From Pedobacter sp. D749 (GTDB taxonomy: Bacteria > Bacteroidota > Bacteroidia > Sphingobacteriales > Sphingobacteriaceae): DNA of 64,000 bases. How positions within the stretch are numbered: the first letter of the stretch is position 1; each line of letters starts with the position of its first letter. This document shows, piece after piece, positions 7,238 to 13,814 of this stretch. Both the position numbers and the translations under genes were made by a program. The DNA lies in the NCBI RefSeq assembly GCF_019317285.1, contig NZ_CP079218.1, forward strand, positions 3,968,001 through 4,032,000, in the 5' to 3' direction. Under the pieces are notes generated by a model. The model searched no databases, was not told where the DNA came from, and was given only the letters and a program-made list of their open reading frames with translations.

Positions 7238-8683
7238 TTAAATGCTATCTCTTACAAATTCAAGTGAGGGTGTGATCAGACTTGGTAGGTCATCATCGCC
7301 AAATTGCTGTTTCCATAAACTAGCATAATGCCCATTCGCCATCATCATTTCCGTATGGCTCCCCTCTTCTACAACCTTTCCTTTATCTAATACAATAATC
7401 TGATCAGCCTTTCTAATCGTAGGTAACCGATGCGCAATGATGATGATTGTTTTCTTTTGCATCCTTAGCAAATCTATTGTTCGCTGCACATACTGCTCTG
7501 AAGCTGAATCTAAAGAGGAAGTAGCTTCATCCAGAATTAAAATTTCAGGATTACGGTATAGTGCCCTCGCGATGGCGATCCTTTGTTTTTGTCCACCTGA
7601 TAAAGAGGCTCCGTTTTCACCTAAATAAGTCTGAAAACCTTCTGGCAAAGCTTCAATAAAATCGATAATCCCCAATTGTGTGCAAATACCAATAATCTGT
7701 TGCATATTTGGCTCATAATCGCCAATGGCAATATTTTCGATTACATTTCCTGCAAAAAGATCAATTTTTTGTGGCACAACACTTAATAAATTTCTTAAAG
7801 AGGCATTATTCAAATACTTAAGCGCATGATTACCAATAAAAATATTACCTGATTGTATGGGATAAATATTTTGTAGCAAAGACATTAAGGTAGATTTACC
7901 GGATCCACTCTCCCCAACAATAGCGGTAAAACTTCCGGCCTTAATCATTAGATTTAGATCATCAAACACATTAACGCGACTCCCATACCTAAAGGCTACA
8001 TGTTCAAATCTGATATCGCCCATTAATTCTTTGGTGAGGAAAACGCCAGATGAATTTTGTTCAATTTCCAAATCCATGATTTCAAACAAACGATCAGAGG
8101 CGATCATGGCATCTTGAATAGATTTGTTTGCTCCAATTAAGCAAGTAGCAGGACCAGTAAAATAACCGATTAATGTATAGAAAGAGAATAATTCACCAGG
8201 GGTAATTTCGCCGTCTAAAACATAACCGGCACCCACCCAAAGTAAAACGATTGTAAGCATACGGGCAATAACCTCTGTTGAGGTACCAGAAAAAACAGAG
8301 TTTAATCCTGATTTATAAATTGTTCTTAGGAGGCCGATAAAATGAGTCTCTGTTTTTTCATTCGTAAATCTTTCTAAACCAAATCTTTTAATTGTGGCCA
8401 CATTATTTAAACCTTCTACCAATTGCGATTCCAACTCTGCCGACTCCTCCATCAACTTCCGCTGAATTTTTTTGTTTAATTTATTGCTGATGAAATAAAT
8501 CAATAAATACAATGGAATAACAGCTAACATCATTAAGGCCAGTTTCCAATAGTAACTGAACATTAAAATAAAAGAGAACACCACAATAAAGCCGTTTACC
8601 ACCAGGTTAATGGAAACATCGTTTATAAAAGCCCTTATTTTAACCGCGTCGTTTACTCTAGAAATAATTTCGCCCACCCTCAT
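7238..8683 (-). CDS. peptidase-containing ABC exporter, C-terminal part (membrane domain and ATPase), separated by a frameshift
   Basis: 481 residues covering the second half of the transmembrane domain and a complete nucleotide-binding domain: Walker A GESGSGKST, signature LSGGQKQR, Walker B ILILDEATSSLDS and the H-loop IIAHRLPT. The first residues, MRVGEIISRVND, follow FFDT in intact exporters of this class. Here FFDT lies in the overlapping upstream frame (8658-9440), so one extra A in CCAATGAGG splits a protein of about 730 residues. Re-initiation at this overlapping ATG would give the half seen here. The intact gene would cleave GG leaders and export the cores through the HlyD partner. 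Confidence 0.9.
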   Translation of the reverse strand: MRVGEIISRVNDAVKIRAFINDVSINLVVNGFIVVFSFILMFSYYWKLALMMLAVIPLYLLIYFISNKLNKKIQRKLMEESAELESQLVEGLNNVATIKRFGLERFTNEKTETHFIGLLRTIYKSGLNSVFSGTSTEVIARMLTIVLLWVGAGYVLDGEITPGELFSFYTLIGYFTGPATCLIGANKSIQDAMIASDRLFEIMDLEIEQNSSGVFLTKELMGDIRFEHVAFRYGSRVNVFDDLNLMIKAGSFTAIVGESGSGKSTLMSLLQNIYPIQSGNIFIGNHALKYLNNASLRNLLSVVPQKIDLFAGNVIENIAIGDYEPNMQQIIGICTQLGIIDFIEALPEGFQTYLGENGASLSGGQKQRIAIARALYRNPEILILDEATSSLDSASEQYVQRTIDLLRMQKKTIIIIAHRLPTIRKADQIIVLDKGKVVEEGSHTEMMMANGHYASLWKQQFGDDDLPSLITPSLEFVRDSI

Positions 8684-9440
8684 TGGTATCGAAAAATTGT
8701 TGAGGCAGTTTTAAGAGATGTTTATAGTAACCCAAGATCAAGCGGGCATCTATCTGTTGCCCCGTACGGATGGTAAAAATAGTTTTAGCGGTGCCTATAA
8801 ACAATTGCAGCCCTAAAATGGCTACCATCATTAAGCTCATTAAATTAAGCAGGTTCCGGTTACCTTCTACCAAAACATGATCAGTTATTTTTTGAACAAA
8901 AACAGAGGTAGATAGCCCAAGTATGGTATAAATCAAAGCACCAAAAAGTGCCTGTACTACAATACTTTTATGTGGTTTAATCAGGTTCCAAAAACGGCTT
9001 TTAGTATCAACCTTTTCATTTCCTTGTTTAAAGCCTTCATCAGGCAATAACAGCACCAATACACCTGTCCATTCGCTTGTAAATTCATCAATGGTTTTGC
9101 GGTGTATTTTTCCATCGCCGGGGTCCATTACTTCGACGTATTTATCCGTTACCTTATAAATAACCACATAATGCTGCAATTGCTTCTTTACTACTACATG
9201 AGCAATTGCCGGTAGTGGAATTTTAGAAAGACTATCTAAATTGCCCTTTACCCCTTTTGCTTCAAAACCCAGTTTATTTGCCGCTTCTATCAAACCTAAA
9301 ACATTGGTTCCTTTTTGATCAGTACTGGCCAATTGGCGGATCCGCGCAACAGGCATTTTCAATTTATAAAATGCAGCTATAGATGCCAAACAAGCAGCAC
9401 CACAATCGGTAATATCGCGTTGTTTTATTAGTGTAGACAT
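8658..9440 (-). CDS. peptidase-containing ABC exporter, N-terminal part (C39 peptidase and first membrane helices), frameshifted
   Basis: 260 residues. The C39 cysteine peptidase domain occupies residues 1-140: Q7, C13 in DITDCGAACL, H90 in QHYVVIY and D106 in VMDPGDG form the papain-like site that cuts after GG. Two to three membrane helices follow, and the frame breaks after LPQQFFDT into NEGGRNYF and a stop. The missing remainder is at 7238-8683 in the -1 relative frame. This is either a real inactivating mutation, a split gene working as two chains, or a sequencing error. Start chosen at the first ATG, 111 bp after hlyD. Confidence 0.9.
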   Translation of the reverse strand: MSTLIKQRDITDCGAACLASIAAFYKLKMPVARIRQLASTDQKGTNVLGLIEAANKLGFEAKGVKGNLDSLSKIPLPAIAHVVVKKQLQHYVVIYKVTDKYVEVMDPGDGKIHRKTIDEFTSEWTGVLVLLLPDEGFKQGNEKVDTKSRFWNLIKPHKSIVVQALFGALIYTILGLSTSVFVQKITDHVLVEGNRNLLNLMSLMMVAILGLQLFIGTAKTIFTIRTGQQIDARLILGYYKHLLKLPQQFFDTNEGGRNYF

Positions 9441-9551
9441 AGAAGTGAGATATTAGATTTGAGACTGGAGATATGAGACTGGAGCACTATGATTGGTAAT
9501 TTGAGATTTCGGCTTTAACCTTTAAGCTATCCACCTTAAACCCTAAGCCTT

Positions 9552-10718
9552 TTACCCTACGCCTTTTAAGGGGTTTAACCAATCATCAACTTTATCATAA
9601 AGCAGTTGATATAGGTTTCGTTTGGCAATAGCAAAATGTGCATTAAAGGTCATACCCTTTTTTACCTGGCCTTTATAACCGTTTTTTAATTTCAAATAAT
9701 CCCTATCCAATTTACACTTCACTTTAAAATAAGGACTCTGGTTAATCAATATAATATCGTCTGAAATATCGGCCACTATACCTGCAAGCAAACCCCATTG
9801 GTTATAGCTAAAAGCATCGATCTGAAACCTAACGGTTTGCCCGGTTTTAATTAAACCGATATCTGACGGTTTAATATAACAAATGGCCAACAGGGCACTA
9901 TCTGGCGATATTTCGCCTATTTTCTGATTGGCAGAAATGAAAGAACCCAATTGTAAGCCTGACAGATTTTGTACCGTGCCAGAAATCCCTGCGGTTAAGT
10001 GATATAGTTTTTCCTGCTCGGTAAGCTGGATCTTCTGACTATCCAAGTCCTTGAGTTCTTTTCTATATTGATTAGATTCGGTTTGCCACTGAGTTTTATA
10101 TTTCCTGGCAACCATTTTAAAATCGGAAAGTGCCTGTTCGTAATTAAATTTATATTGCTCATACTCTGCTTCGGTAACTACCCTCTTGCTGAAAAGAATC
10201 TCATACCTTTTATAAATTTTGCAGGCCTGTTCGCGTGCATTTAATGCATTTTGAATCTGCTCTGCGTATTGTTGCCAGCTTGCAGCATACAGGCCGGTCT
10301 GCAATGCAGGTTGCCCGGCATTGCTTAAATCGACCAGTTTTAAGAGGAGGAGCGCATCATTTAATAAATCTTTTAATTCACGGGAGCGATTATTCAAAAT
10401 CACATTTTGTGTTTCGGGTATGGTAGGATCAATATTTAAAAGGAGTTGTCCTTTTTTTATTTTTTTGTTATCGGTTAAATTAATCAGCGTAATTTTCCCG
10501 GAGACTGGCGCCAGCAATTCTGCCCTTTCGATGTTACTCTGCAAAGAACCATTACCTTTAACACTTACGGTTGTATAAATAAAAGGCAGGGCAGCAAAAG
10601 CAATAAGAATGAAAAATATGGTGGCAGAATAAATAATTTGTGTACGAACCTTGGTGTGGTGTAAAAAAATAATGGCGTTATCTTCGAAATTGGCATCTTC
10701 TGTAAAAGACATAATCAT
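9552..10718 (-). CDS. HlyD-family membrane fusion protein
   Basis: About 388 residues: a short cytosolic N-terminus, one membrane helix (residues ~30-50, IFFILIAFAALPFIYTTV), a biotinyl-lipoyl-like half-domain (GNGSLQSNIERAELLAPVSG), a long helical hairpin (residues ~100-230) and a second lipoyl/beta-barrel region with TAGISGTVQNLSGLQLGS. This is the adaptor of type I exporters that links the inner-membrane ABC protein to an outer-membrane channel. The first ATG (10718) is used; ATG 10712 is equally possible. It is preceded by the locus-wide promoter-like box and is the first gene of the hlyD-exporter-HTH operon, so exporter and peptides are probably co-regulated. Confidence 0.92.
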   Translation of the reverse strand: MIMSFTEDANFEDNAIIFLHHTKVRTQIIYSATIFFILIAFAALPFIYTTVSVKGNGSLQSNIERAELLAPVSGKITLINLTDNKKIKKGQLLLNIDPTIPETQNVILNNRSRELKDLLNDALLLLKLVDLSNAGQPALQTGLYAASWQQYAEQIQNALNAREQACKIYKRYEILFSKRVVTEAEYEQYKFNYEQALSDFKMVARKYKTQWQTESNQYRKELKDLDSQKIQLTEQEKLYHLTAGISGTVQNLSGLQLGSFISANQKIGEISPDSALLAICYIKPSDIGLIKTGQTVRFQIDAFSYNQWGLLAGIVADISDDIILINQSPYFKVKCKLDRDYLKLKNGYKGQVKKGMTFNAHFAIAKRNLYQLLYDKVDDWLNPLKGVG

Positions 10719-10765
10719 CAATTGGCTTGGTTAAGGCCAAGTTTGTGATTATTATTTTATGCGGG

Positions 10766-10785
10766 AAAAAAGATACACGAAATGG
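10766..10785 (-). promoter_or_regulatory. locus-wide promoter-like box upstream of hlyD
   Basis: Minus strand CCATTTCGTGTATCTTTTTT, identical to the box at 11637-11656 and 12836-12855 and close to those at 12406, 13611, 15037 and (plus strand) 16675. TATCTTTT resembles the Bacteroidota -7 element TAnnTTTG; no clear TTTG -33 element precedes it. It lies about 48 bp from the hlyD ATG. Confidence 0.6.
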
Positions 10786-10820
10786 GCTATTGTAGGGATG
10801 AATCTGTTTTGATCTTTAGA

Positions 10821-10861
10821 AAATAAAAAACCGATAGATGCACAAATAGGCACTATCGGTT
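10821..10861 (-). terminator. intrinsic terminator of GG module 5
   Basis: On the minus strand AACCGATAG / CTATCGGTT form a 9-bp stem with a 15-nt loop, followed by a T-rich run (TTTTTTATTT). It ends the transcript carrying the peptides at 11368-11532 and 11140-11340 and the microprotein at 10974-11111, and separates it from hlyD. A sister copy is at 11692-11733. Confidence 0.75.
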
Positions 10862-10973
10862 AACAATATTTTAATCGTATTTGGCTTTCTTAGAATTAAT
10901 TTATTTCATATTTTTAATTAAATATAGCTTTATTGCTCAAAATACAGTTTAAATTAGTTTGAGAGAGTTAACG

Positions 10974-11111
10974 TTATTTAGACAAATCAATACTTACATT
11001 TTTACCATCACGGTTTCCATCATTTCTGCCAATTTTATATGCAACCATCATGGTACTAAACAATAGTAAAAACAAGATCAACTTAACCCAATTATTTTCC
11101 AGTATTTTCAT
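10974..11111 (-). CDS. leaderless membrane microprotein of module 5
   Basis: 45 residues: one hydrophobic helix (WVKLILFLLLFSTMMVA) and a polar tail YKIGRNDGNRDGK then NVSIDLSK. There is no GG leader. The motif AYKIGRNDGNR nearly copies AYEIGRADGNR at the end of the peptide at 11368-11532 in the same module, including the GxxxG spacing. It is followed by the module terminator. By position it corresponds to the small membrane immunity gene of a two-peptide bacteriocin operon, or to a leaderless partner peptide. Too short for usual gene callers; support comes from module conservation. Confidence 0.7.
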   Translation of the reverse strand: MKILENNWVKLILFLLLFSTMMVAYKIGRNDGNRDGKNVSIDLSK

Positions 11112-11139
11112 AGTATATGTTATAATTAAAATTAACAAA

Positions 11140-11340
11140 TTACTCGTTTATTGCTTTTGAAACGCCATAACCTATCCAGTAGGCTACTCCAAATATACTA
11201 CCAGACATCGCCCTAAGCATGTGGCTAACTATTGATATTTCTTGAGAGCCGCCACTGATCATTAATTGCTCAGTTTTGTTTAATTCTATTAATTTGATGG
11301 TTGTAAGCTTTACACTAAGATTTTTATTATAATTTTCCAT
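11140..11340 (-). CDS. double-glycine leader peptide, module 5 second peptide
   Basis: 66 residues. The leader ends LMISGG at residues 26-31 (LIELNKTEQLMISGG), which fits C39-exporter substrates. The 35-residue core SQEISIVSHMLRAMSG then SIFGVAYWIGYGVSKAINE is largely hydrophobic with AYWIG, resembling the AYxIG part of its module partners. It lies 27 bp after the peptide at 11368-11532 and 28 bp before the microprotein at 10974-11111. Likely the second peptide of a two-peptide pair. Confidence 0.83.
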   Translation of the reverse strand: MENYNKNLSVKLTTIKLIELNKTEQLMISGGSQEISIVSHMLRAMSGSIFGVAYWIGYGVSKAINE

Positions 11341-11367
11341 ATATTTTTTATTTTAATTAACAGATAA

Positions 11368-11532
11368 CTATCTATTTCCATCTGCTCTACCAATTTCATA
11401 AGCAGCATACAATGCAATTCCCAAAAGCCCACCCGCAAACAAAAGAACAATTGGATTCCCGGCATCAACGGTTAACATCTCTTTAGCATCCATTTCCTGA
11501 ACACCAAAACGCTCTAATTTTAAGTTTTTCAT
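11368..11532 (-). CDS. GG-type peptide with degenerate cleavage site (DAG), module 5 first peptide
   Basis: 54 residues. The leader MKNLKLERFGVQEMDAKEML matches the leader of 14736-14933 closely, but the canonical GG is replaced by TVDAG, so processing may be altered. The core is a hydrophobic helix (NPIVLLFAGGLLGIALYA) ending YEIGRADGNR, with a GxxxG motif. That ending is echoed in the module's microprotein. A promoter-like box and 5' hairpin lie directly upstream. Confidence 0.75.
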   Translation of the reverse strand: MKNLKLERFGVQEMDAKEMLTVDAGNPIVLLFAGGLLGIALYAAYEIGRADGNR

Positions 11533-11568
11533 TTCGTTTAATTTAAATTTTTGTTTCTTACTCTTTAA

Positions 11569-11588
11569 AGGCTTTTCAGGTTCCGCCT
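11569..11588 (-). promoter_or_regulatory. 5' leader hairpin of module 5
   Basis: Minus strand AGGCGGAACCTGAAAAGCCT with an AGGC/GCCT stem, 37 bp before the ATG of the first peptide. The same 20-mer occurs at 12338 and 14969, and with one change at 13543. Confidence 0.55.
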
Positions 11589-11636
11589 ATGTTGGACTAA
11601 CATGAAACAAGTATCTAATTTTAAAATTCGACTCAG

Positions 11637-11656
11637 AAAAAAGATACACGAAATGG
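11637..11656 (-). promoter_or_regulatory. promoter-like box of module 5
   Basis: Minus strand CCATTTCGTGTATCTTTTTT, identical to the hlyD box at 10766-10785. The following 60 bp (GAATTTTAAAATTAGATACT, then the CATGTTAG region) is also conserved between modules, so the entire upstream region behaves as one cassette. Confidence 0.6.
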
Positions 11657-11691
11657 GCTATTTTAGGGATGAATCTGTTTTGATCTTTAGA

Positions 11692-11733
11692 AAATAAAAA
11701 AACCGATAGATGTACTAATTACATCTATCGGTT
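11692..11733 (-). terminator. intrinsic terminator of module 4
   Basis: Perfect 13-bp stem AACCGATAGATGT / ACATCTATCGGTT with a 7-nt loop, followed on the minus strand by seven T. It ends the module holding the microprotein at 11781-11921. The arms extend the 9-bp stem of the sister terminator at 10821-10861. Confidence 0.85.
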
Positions 11734-11780
11734 AACTACTTAAATACTATTTTAGAAATATTGCAATATTTAACAATTAA

Positions 11781-11921
11781 TTAATTTTTTATACTAATGT
11801 TAAAGCCTTTAGCAAAACTCCTCCCAAAAGATTCAGTAATTTCGCCCAACACAAAAACAAGTAAAACAATAGCAATTACAGTAGATAACGCTTTTGCATT
11901 TTTTTTAATAATATTATTCAT
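11781..11921 (-). CDS. leaderless membrane microprotein of module 4
   Basis: 46 residues: Lys-rich start MNNIIKKNAKALS, one membrane helix (TVIAIVLLVFVLG) and the tail EITESFGRSFAKGFNISIKN. GEITES is echoed by GEVAES in the broken GG peptide just upstream (11962-12122). Both peptide genes of this module are disrupted, yet this frame is intact and followed by a strong terminator, as expected if it gives immunity or has its own role. Chosen over an antisense open frame because it fits the module pattern. Confidence 0.68.
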   Translation of the reverse strand: MNNIIKKNAKALSTVIAIVLLVFVLGEITESFGRSFAKGFNISIKN

Positions 11922-11961
11922 ATTGCCTAAAATTAAAATGTACTTTAAAAATTCTATTTTT

Positions 11962-12122
11962 TCACAAAAATTCTTTCCTATAAGCTGCTGATTCTGCCAC
12001 TTCTCCGGCTAGATAAACAAGTCCACCAATTGCTGCAAAAACCTGCCAAATCCCTCCATTTATATTTTTCTTTTCCACCAAAGTTAATTCTTTGACTTCT
12101 AATTTTTAAAATCTACTTTCAT
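11962..12122 (-). pseudogene. GG-leader peptide with frameshifted leader, module 4
   Basis: Frame 0 reads MKVDFKN and stops. With one extra base in the A run (AAAAA before TTAGAA) it would read MKVDFKKLEVKELTLVEKKN then INGG, and a 29-residue core IWQVFAAIGGLVYLAGEVAE then SAAYRKEFL: a normal 53-residue GG peptide. The restored length is a whole number of codons, and the rest of the gene is free of stops. Either a true one-base deletion or a homopolymer sequencing error. Confidence 0.72.
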
Positions 12123-12179
12123 TTTATATCTATTTTTTTTATAAAACATTACATTGACAGCCGTTTTCAAATTTCTCGA

Positions 12180-12302
12180 TTAGGTAGGCAGAACCGGGTG
12201 CCATAAATATAACCAAATTGGTACATTACCTCCACTTATTTTATCCATTTCTTTAATATCCATCTTCTGAACAACAAAATTGCTTAATTCTTATTTTTTC
12301 AT
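12180..12302 (-). pseudogene. GG-leader peptide with nonsense codon 4, module 4
   Basis: In one frame the gene reads MKK, TAA, then ELSNFVVQKMDIKEMDKI and SGG, then the core NVPIWLYLWHPVLPT. The leader is otherwise typical (VVQKMDIKEM). Where the intact leaders have a Leu codon (TTA) this one has TAA, so a single T-to-A change explains the stop. The core is unusually short (15 residues). It directly follows the module hairpin and promoter-like box. Confidence 0.68.
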
Positions 12303-12337
12303 TTCGTTTAATTTAAAATTTATTCCTTAATCATTTA

Positions 12338-12357
12338 AGGCTTTTCAGGTTCCGCCT
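12338..12357 (-). promoter_or_regulatory. 5' leader hairpin of module 4
   Basis: Minus strand AGGCGGAACCTGAAAAGCCT, identical to 11569-11588 and 14969-14988, placed 36 bp before the ATG of the disrupted peptide. Confidence 0.5.
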
Positions 12358-12405
12358 ATGTTGGCCTAACATGAAACAAGTATCTAATTTTAAAATTTTA
12401 CTCAG

Positions 12406-12425
12406 AAAAAAGATAAACTAAAAGG
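12406..12425 (-). promoter_or_regulatory. promoter-like box of module 4
   Basis: Minus strand CCTTTTAGTTTATCTTTTTT, a variant of the locus consensus CCATTTCGTGTATCTTTTTT; the G-to-T change in GTG may weaken it. It belongs to the duplicated 390-bp block. Confidence 0.5.
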
Positions 12426-12609
12426 GAAATTGTAGGGATGAAAAGGCTCGATTAAGAGAGTTGGTCATGAATTTCGCCATGGAACCAAAAGCCTACCAGC
12501 AATAAATGATTAGGATTTACACACTTCATGAGCCAAATCCAGGTAATTTCTTTCATACATGGATTAAACTCATTTGTAATTAATGGAAATAGAAAATATT
12601 CTAACATTA

Positions 12610-12717
12610 TTAGTGGCTAACATAATATGCCGCCTTACCAATAAAATAACCACCTAAATAAGTTATTCCAATTAGGGCAAAAGCCAGAAAGATAAATAGC
12701 AGAAGGTTGTTTTTCAT
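12610..12717 (-). CDS. leaderless membrane microprotein (copy 1)
   Basis: 35 residues: MKNNLLLFIFLAFALIGITY followed by LGGYFIGKAAYYVSH. A single membrane helix and a short tail with GYFIG (GxxxG). It differs from its duplicate at 13815-13922 at three residues (A/V, I/V, A/V), all conservative, suggesting selection on the protein. It has its own diverged promoter-like box at 12836 but no peptide gene in the same unit, so it is an orphan of the array. Confidence 0.65.
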   Translation of the reverse strand: MKNNLLLFIFLAFALIGITYLGGYFIGKAAYYVSH

Positions 12718-12835
12718 AGCAATTTTAGATGAGTTGTTTTAATTGAAATTTGATTTCATGGCTTCCTACTTGTTTCAGATTCTGTCTAGCTGAGCATAAC
12801 ATAAAACAAATATCTAATTTTAGAATTTATAGAGC

Positions 12836-12855
12836 AAAAAAGATACACGAAATGG
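12836..12855 (-). promoter_or_regulatory. promoter-like box of the orphan microprotein unit
   Basis: Minus strand CCATTTCGTGTATCTTTTTT, identical to the hlyD box, although the sequence between it and the gene has diverged and lacks the AGGC hairpin. Conservation of the box against a changed background marks it as the functional part. Confidence 0.55.
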
Positions 12856-12900
12856 TGTATTGTAGAGGTGAAAAGGCTTTGGATCTTTAAAATAAAAACC

Positions 12901-12913
12901 ACATCTATCGGTT
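12901..12913 (-). other. half terminator remnant after module 2
   Basis: ACATCTATCGGTT is one arm of the 13-bp module terminator seen at 11721-11733. The matching arm AACCGATAGATGT is missing, with AAAAACC joined directly to it, so the hairpin has been lost by deletion and module 2 may read through into the next unit. Confidence 0.7.
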
Positions 12914-12944
12914 AACTATTTAAACGCTATTTAAGGAAGAGTGA

Positions 12945-13085
12945 TTAGAGGGATAGTGCAGCAACTGCATAATCTTTCCCATGTTCAAAACCAAACCTAA
13001 ACAGCTCAAATGATAAATAAGTAAGAAGTACAAGAAATAACACAAACACGTAAATCCTGTCTTCTTTTGTAATTGAATGATTCAT
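12945..13085 (-). CDS. leaderless membrane microprotein of module 2
   Basis: 46 residues from MNHSITKED: charged start, one membrane helix (IYVFVLFLVLLTYLSF) and the tail ELFRFGFEHGKDYAVAALSL. The segment FELFRFGFEHG matches YQLFKFGWDAG of the GG peptide immediately upstream (13138-13329), including GxxxG. A longer open frame exists, but this ATG gives the same size as the other microproteins. Confidence 0.68.
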   Translation of the reverse strand: MNHSITKEDRIYVFVLFLVLLTYLSFELFRFGFEHGKDYAVAALSL

Positions 13086-13137
13086 AATATTAAATTTATG
13101 TCTGTTACCTATCTTACCAATTGTTTCATACAAAAAC

Positions 13138-13329
13138 TTACTTAGCCGCAGCTACACCTGCATCCCAACCAAATTTAAACAGCTGGTAGCTTAATGCTGT
13201 AGCACCAACAACTAAACCTAATAATCCAAGTATGCCTCCATTTGTTTCAATAATTTCTTGCTCTGATAACTCTTTAAGATTATCAATTTTTAGTGAATTC
13301 AATTTACTAATTTTATTTAAAGATTTCAT
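13138..13329 (-). CDS. double-glycine leader peptide, module 2
   Basis: 63 residues. The leader contains LKIDNLKELSEQEIIETNGG, a textbook GG leader (L.ELSEQE..x.GG). The core ILGLLGLVVGATALSYQLFK then FGWDAGVAAAK is hydrophobic, Gly-rich, with GxxxG in FGWDAG, consistent with a membrane-active peptide. It is the only intact peptide of module 2; its partner at 13358-13506 is frameshifted. It sits 28 bp after that partner and 52 bp before the microprotein whose motif mirrors its core. Confidence 0.85.
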   Translation of the reverse strand: MKSLNKISKLNSLKIDNLKELSEQEIIETNGGILGLLGLVVGATALSYQLFKFGWDAGVAAAK

Positions 13330-13357
13330 AATATGTCAATTTTATTTGTTTAATTTT

Positions 13358-13506
13358 TTAAACGTGACTTTTAATAGCCTGCAGTGCTTTTTCATAAATG
13401 AAGCCCGAAATCCACCCAGTAATTGGAAGAGTAAGCAATCCTAGCATCCCTCCATTTTTTTCAACCATCTCCTTAACACCAAATCTTTCTAATTCTAATT
13501 TTTCAT
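13358..13506 (-). pseudogene. GG-leader peptide with frameshifted leader, module 2
   Basis: Frame 0 gives MKN and a stop. Restoring one T (AATTAG to AATTTAG) yields MKNLELERFGVKEMVEKNGG and a 29-residue core MLGLLTLPITGWISGFIYEK then ALQAIKSHV, 49 residues in all, with a normal stop. The lesion is at the same place as in 11962-12122 (AAAAATTAG in both). The core keeps a hydrophobic helix with a GxxxG-like spacing (GWISG). Confidence 0.72.
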
Positions 13507-13542
13507 TTTGTTTAATTTAAATTTTTGTTTCTTACTCTTTAA

Positions 13543-13562
13543 AGGCTTTTAAGGTTCCGCCT
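13543..13562 (-). promoter_or_regulatory. 5' leader hairpin of module 2
   Basis: Minus strand AGGCGGAACCTTAAAAGCCT; one loop base differs from the other copies while the AGGC/GCCT stem is unchanged. It lies 37 bp before the ATG. Confidence 0.5.
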
Positions 13563-13610
13563 ATGTTGGCCTAACATGAAACAAGTATCTAATTTTAAAA
13601 TTCGACTCAG

Positions 13611-13630
13611 AAAAAAGATACACTAAAAGG
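13611..13630 (-). promoter_or_regulatory. promoter-like box of module 2
   Basis: Minus strand CCTTTTAGTGTATCTTTTTT, one of seven related boxes in the locus and part of the duplicated block. Confidence 0.55.
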
Positions 13631-13814
13631 GTTATTCCAGGGACGAAAAGGCTGGATAAGAGAGTTGGTCATGAATTTCGCCATGGAACCAAAAGCCTAC
13701 CAGCAATAAATGATTAGGGATTTACACACTTCATGAGCCAAATCCCGATAATTTCTTTCATACATGGATTAAACTCATTTGTAATTAATGGGAGTAGCAA
13801 ATATTCTAACATTA

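Larger units (their letters stand above)
10766..10863. repeat. direct repeat (about 98 bp) shared with 11637-11737
   Basis: The segment holding the promoter-like box, the spacer and the terminator is nearly identical to 11637-11737; the text from AAAAAAGATACACG through GAAAATAAAAAA is kept with one substitution, and the terminator loops differ. It forms the boundary between consecutive transcription units, and so duplicates a complete terminator-plus-promoter junction. Confidence 0.85.
12325..12717. repeat. direct repeat copy 1 (about 390 bp; copy 2 at 13530-13922)
   Basis: The two copies have the same order and length: hairpin, promoter-like box, a spacer containing GAGAGTTGGTCATGAATTTC, and the microprotein gene at the far end. 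They differ by scattered substitutions and a one-base indel (GATTAGG versus GATTAGGG). The copies start 1,205 bp apart. No transposase or terminal inverted repeats are visible, so unequal recombination between module boundaries is the simplest origin. Confidence 0.88.

Noticed and set aside
8650..8700. Programmed ribosomal frameshift joining the two exporter halves
   Set aside because: The junction CCAATGAGG has no slippery heptamer, and exporters of this family are not known to use frameshifting; a mutation or sequencing error is simpler.
11797..11991. Plus-strand open frame of 64 codons
   Set aside because: It lies antisense to the microprotein at 11781-11921, which fits the module pattern and ends before a strong terminator.
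11962..13506. Programmed -1 frameshifting in the broken GG leaders
   Set aside because: G AAA AAT and T TTT AAA around the lesions do not fit the X XXY YYZ rule in the reading phase, and the nonsense codon at 12302 would not be solved by a shift.
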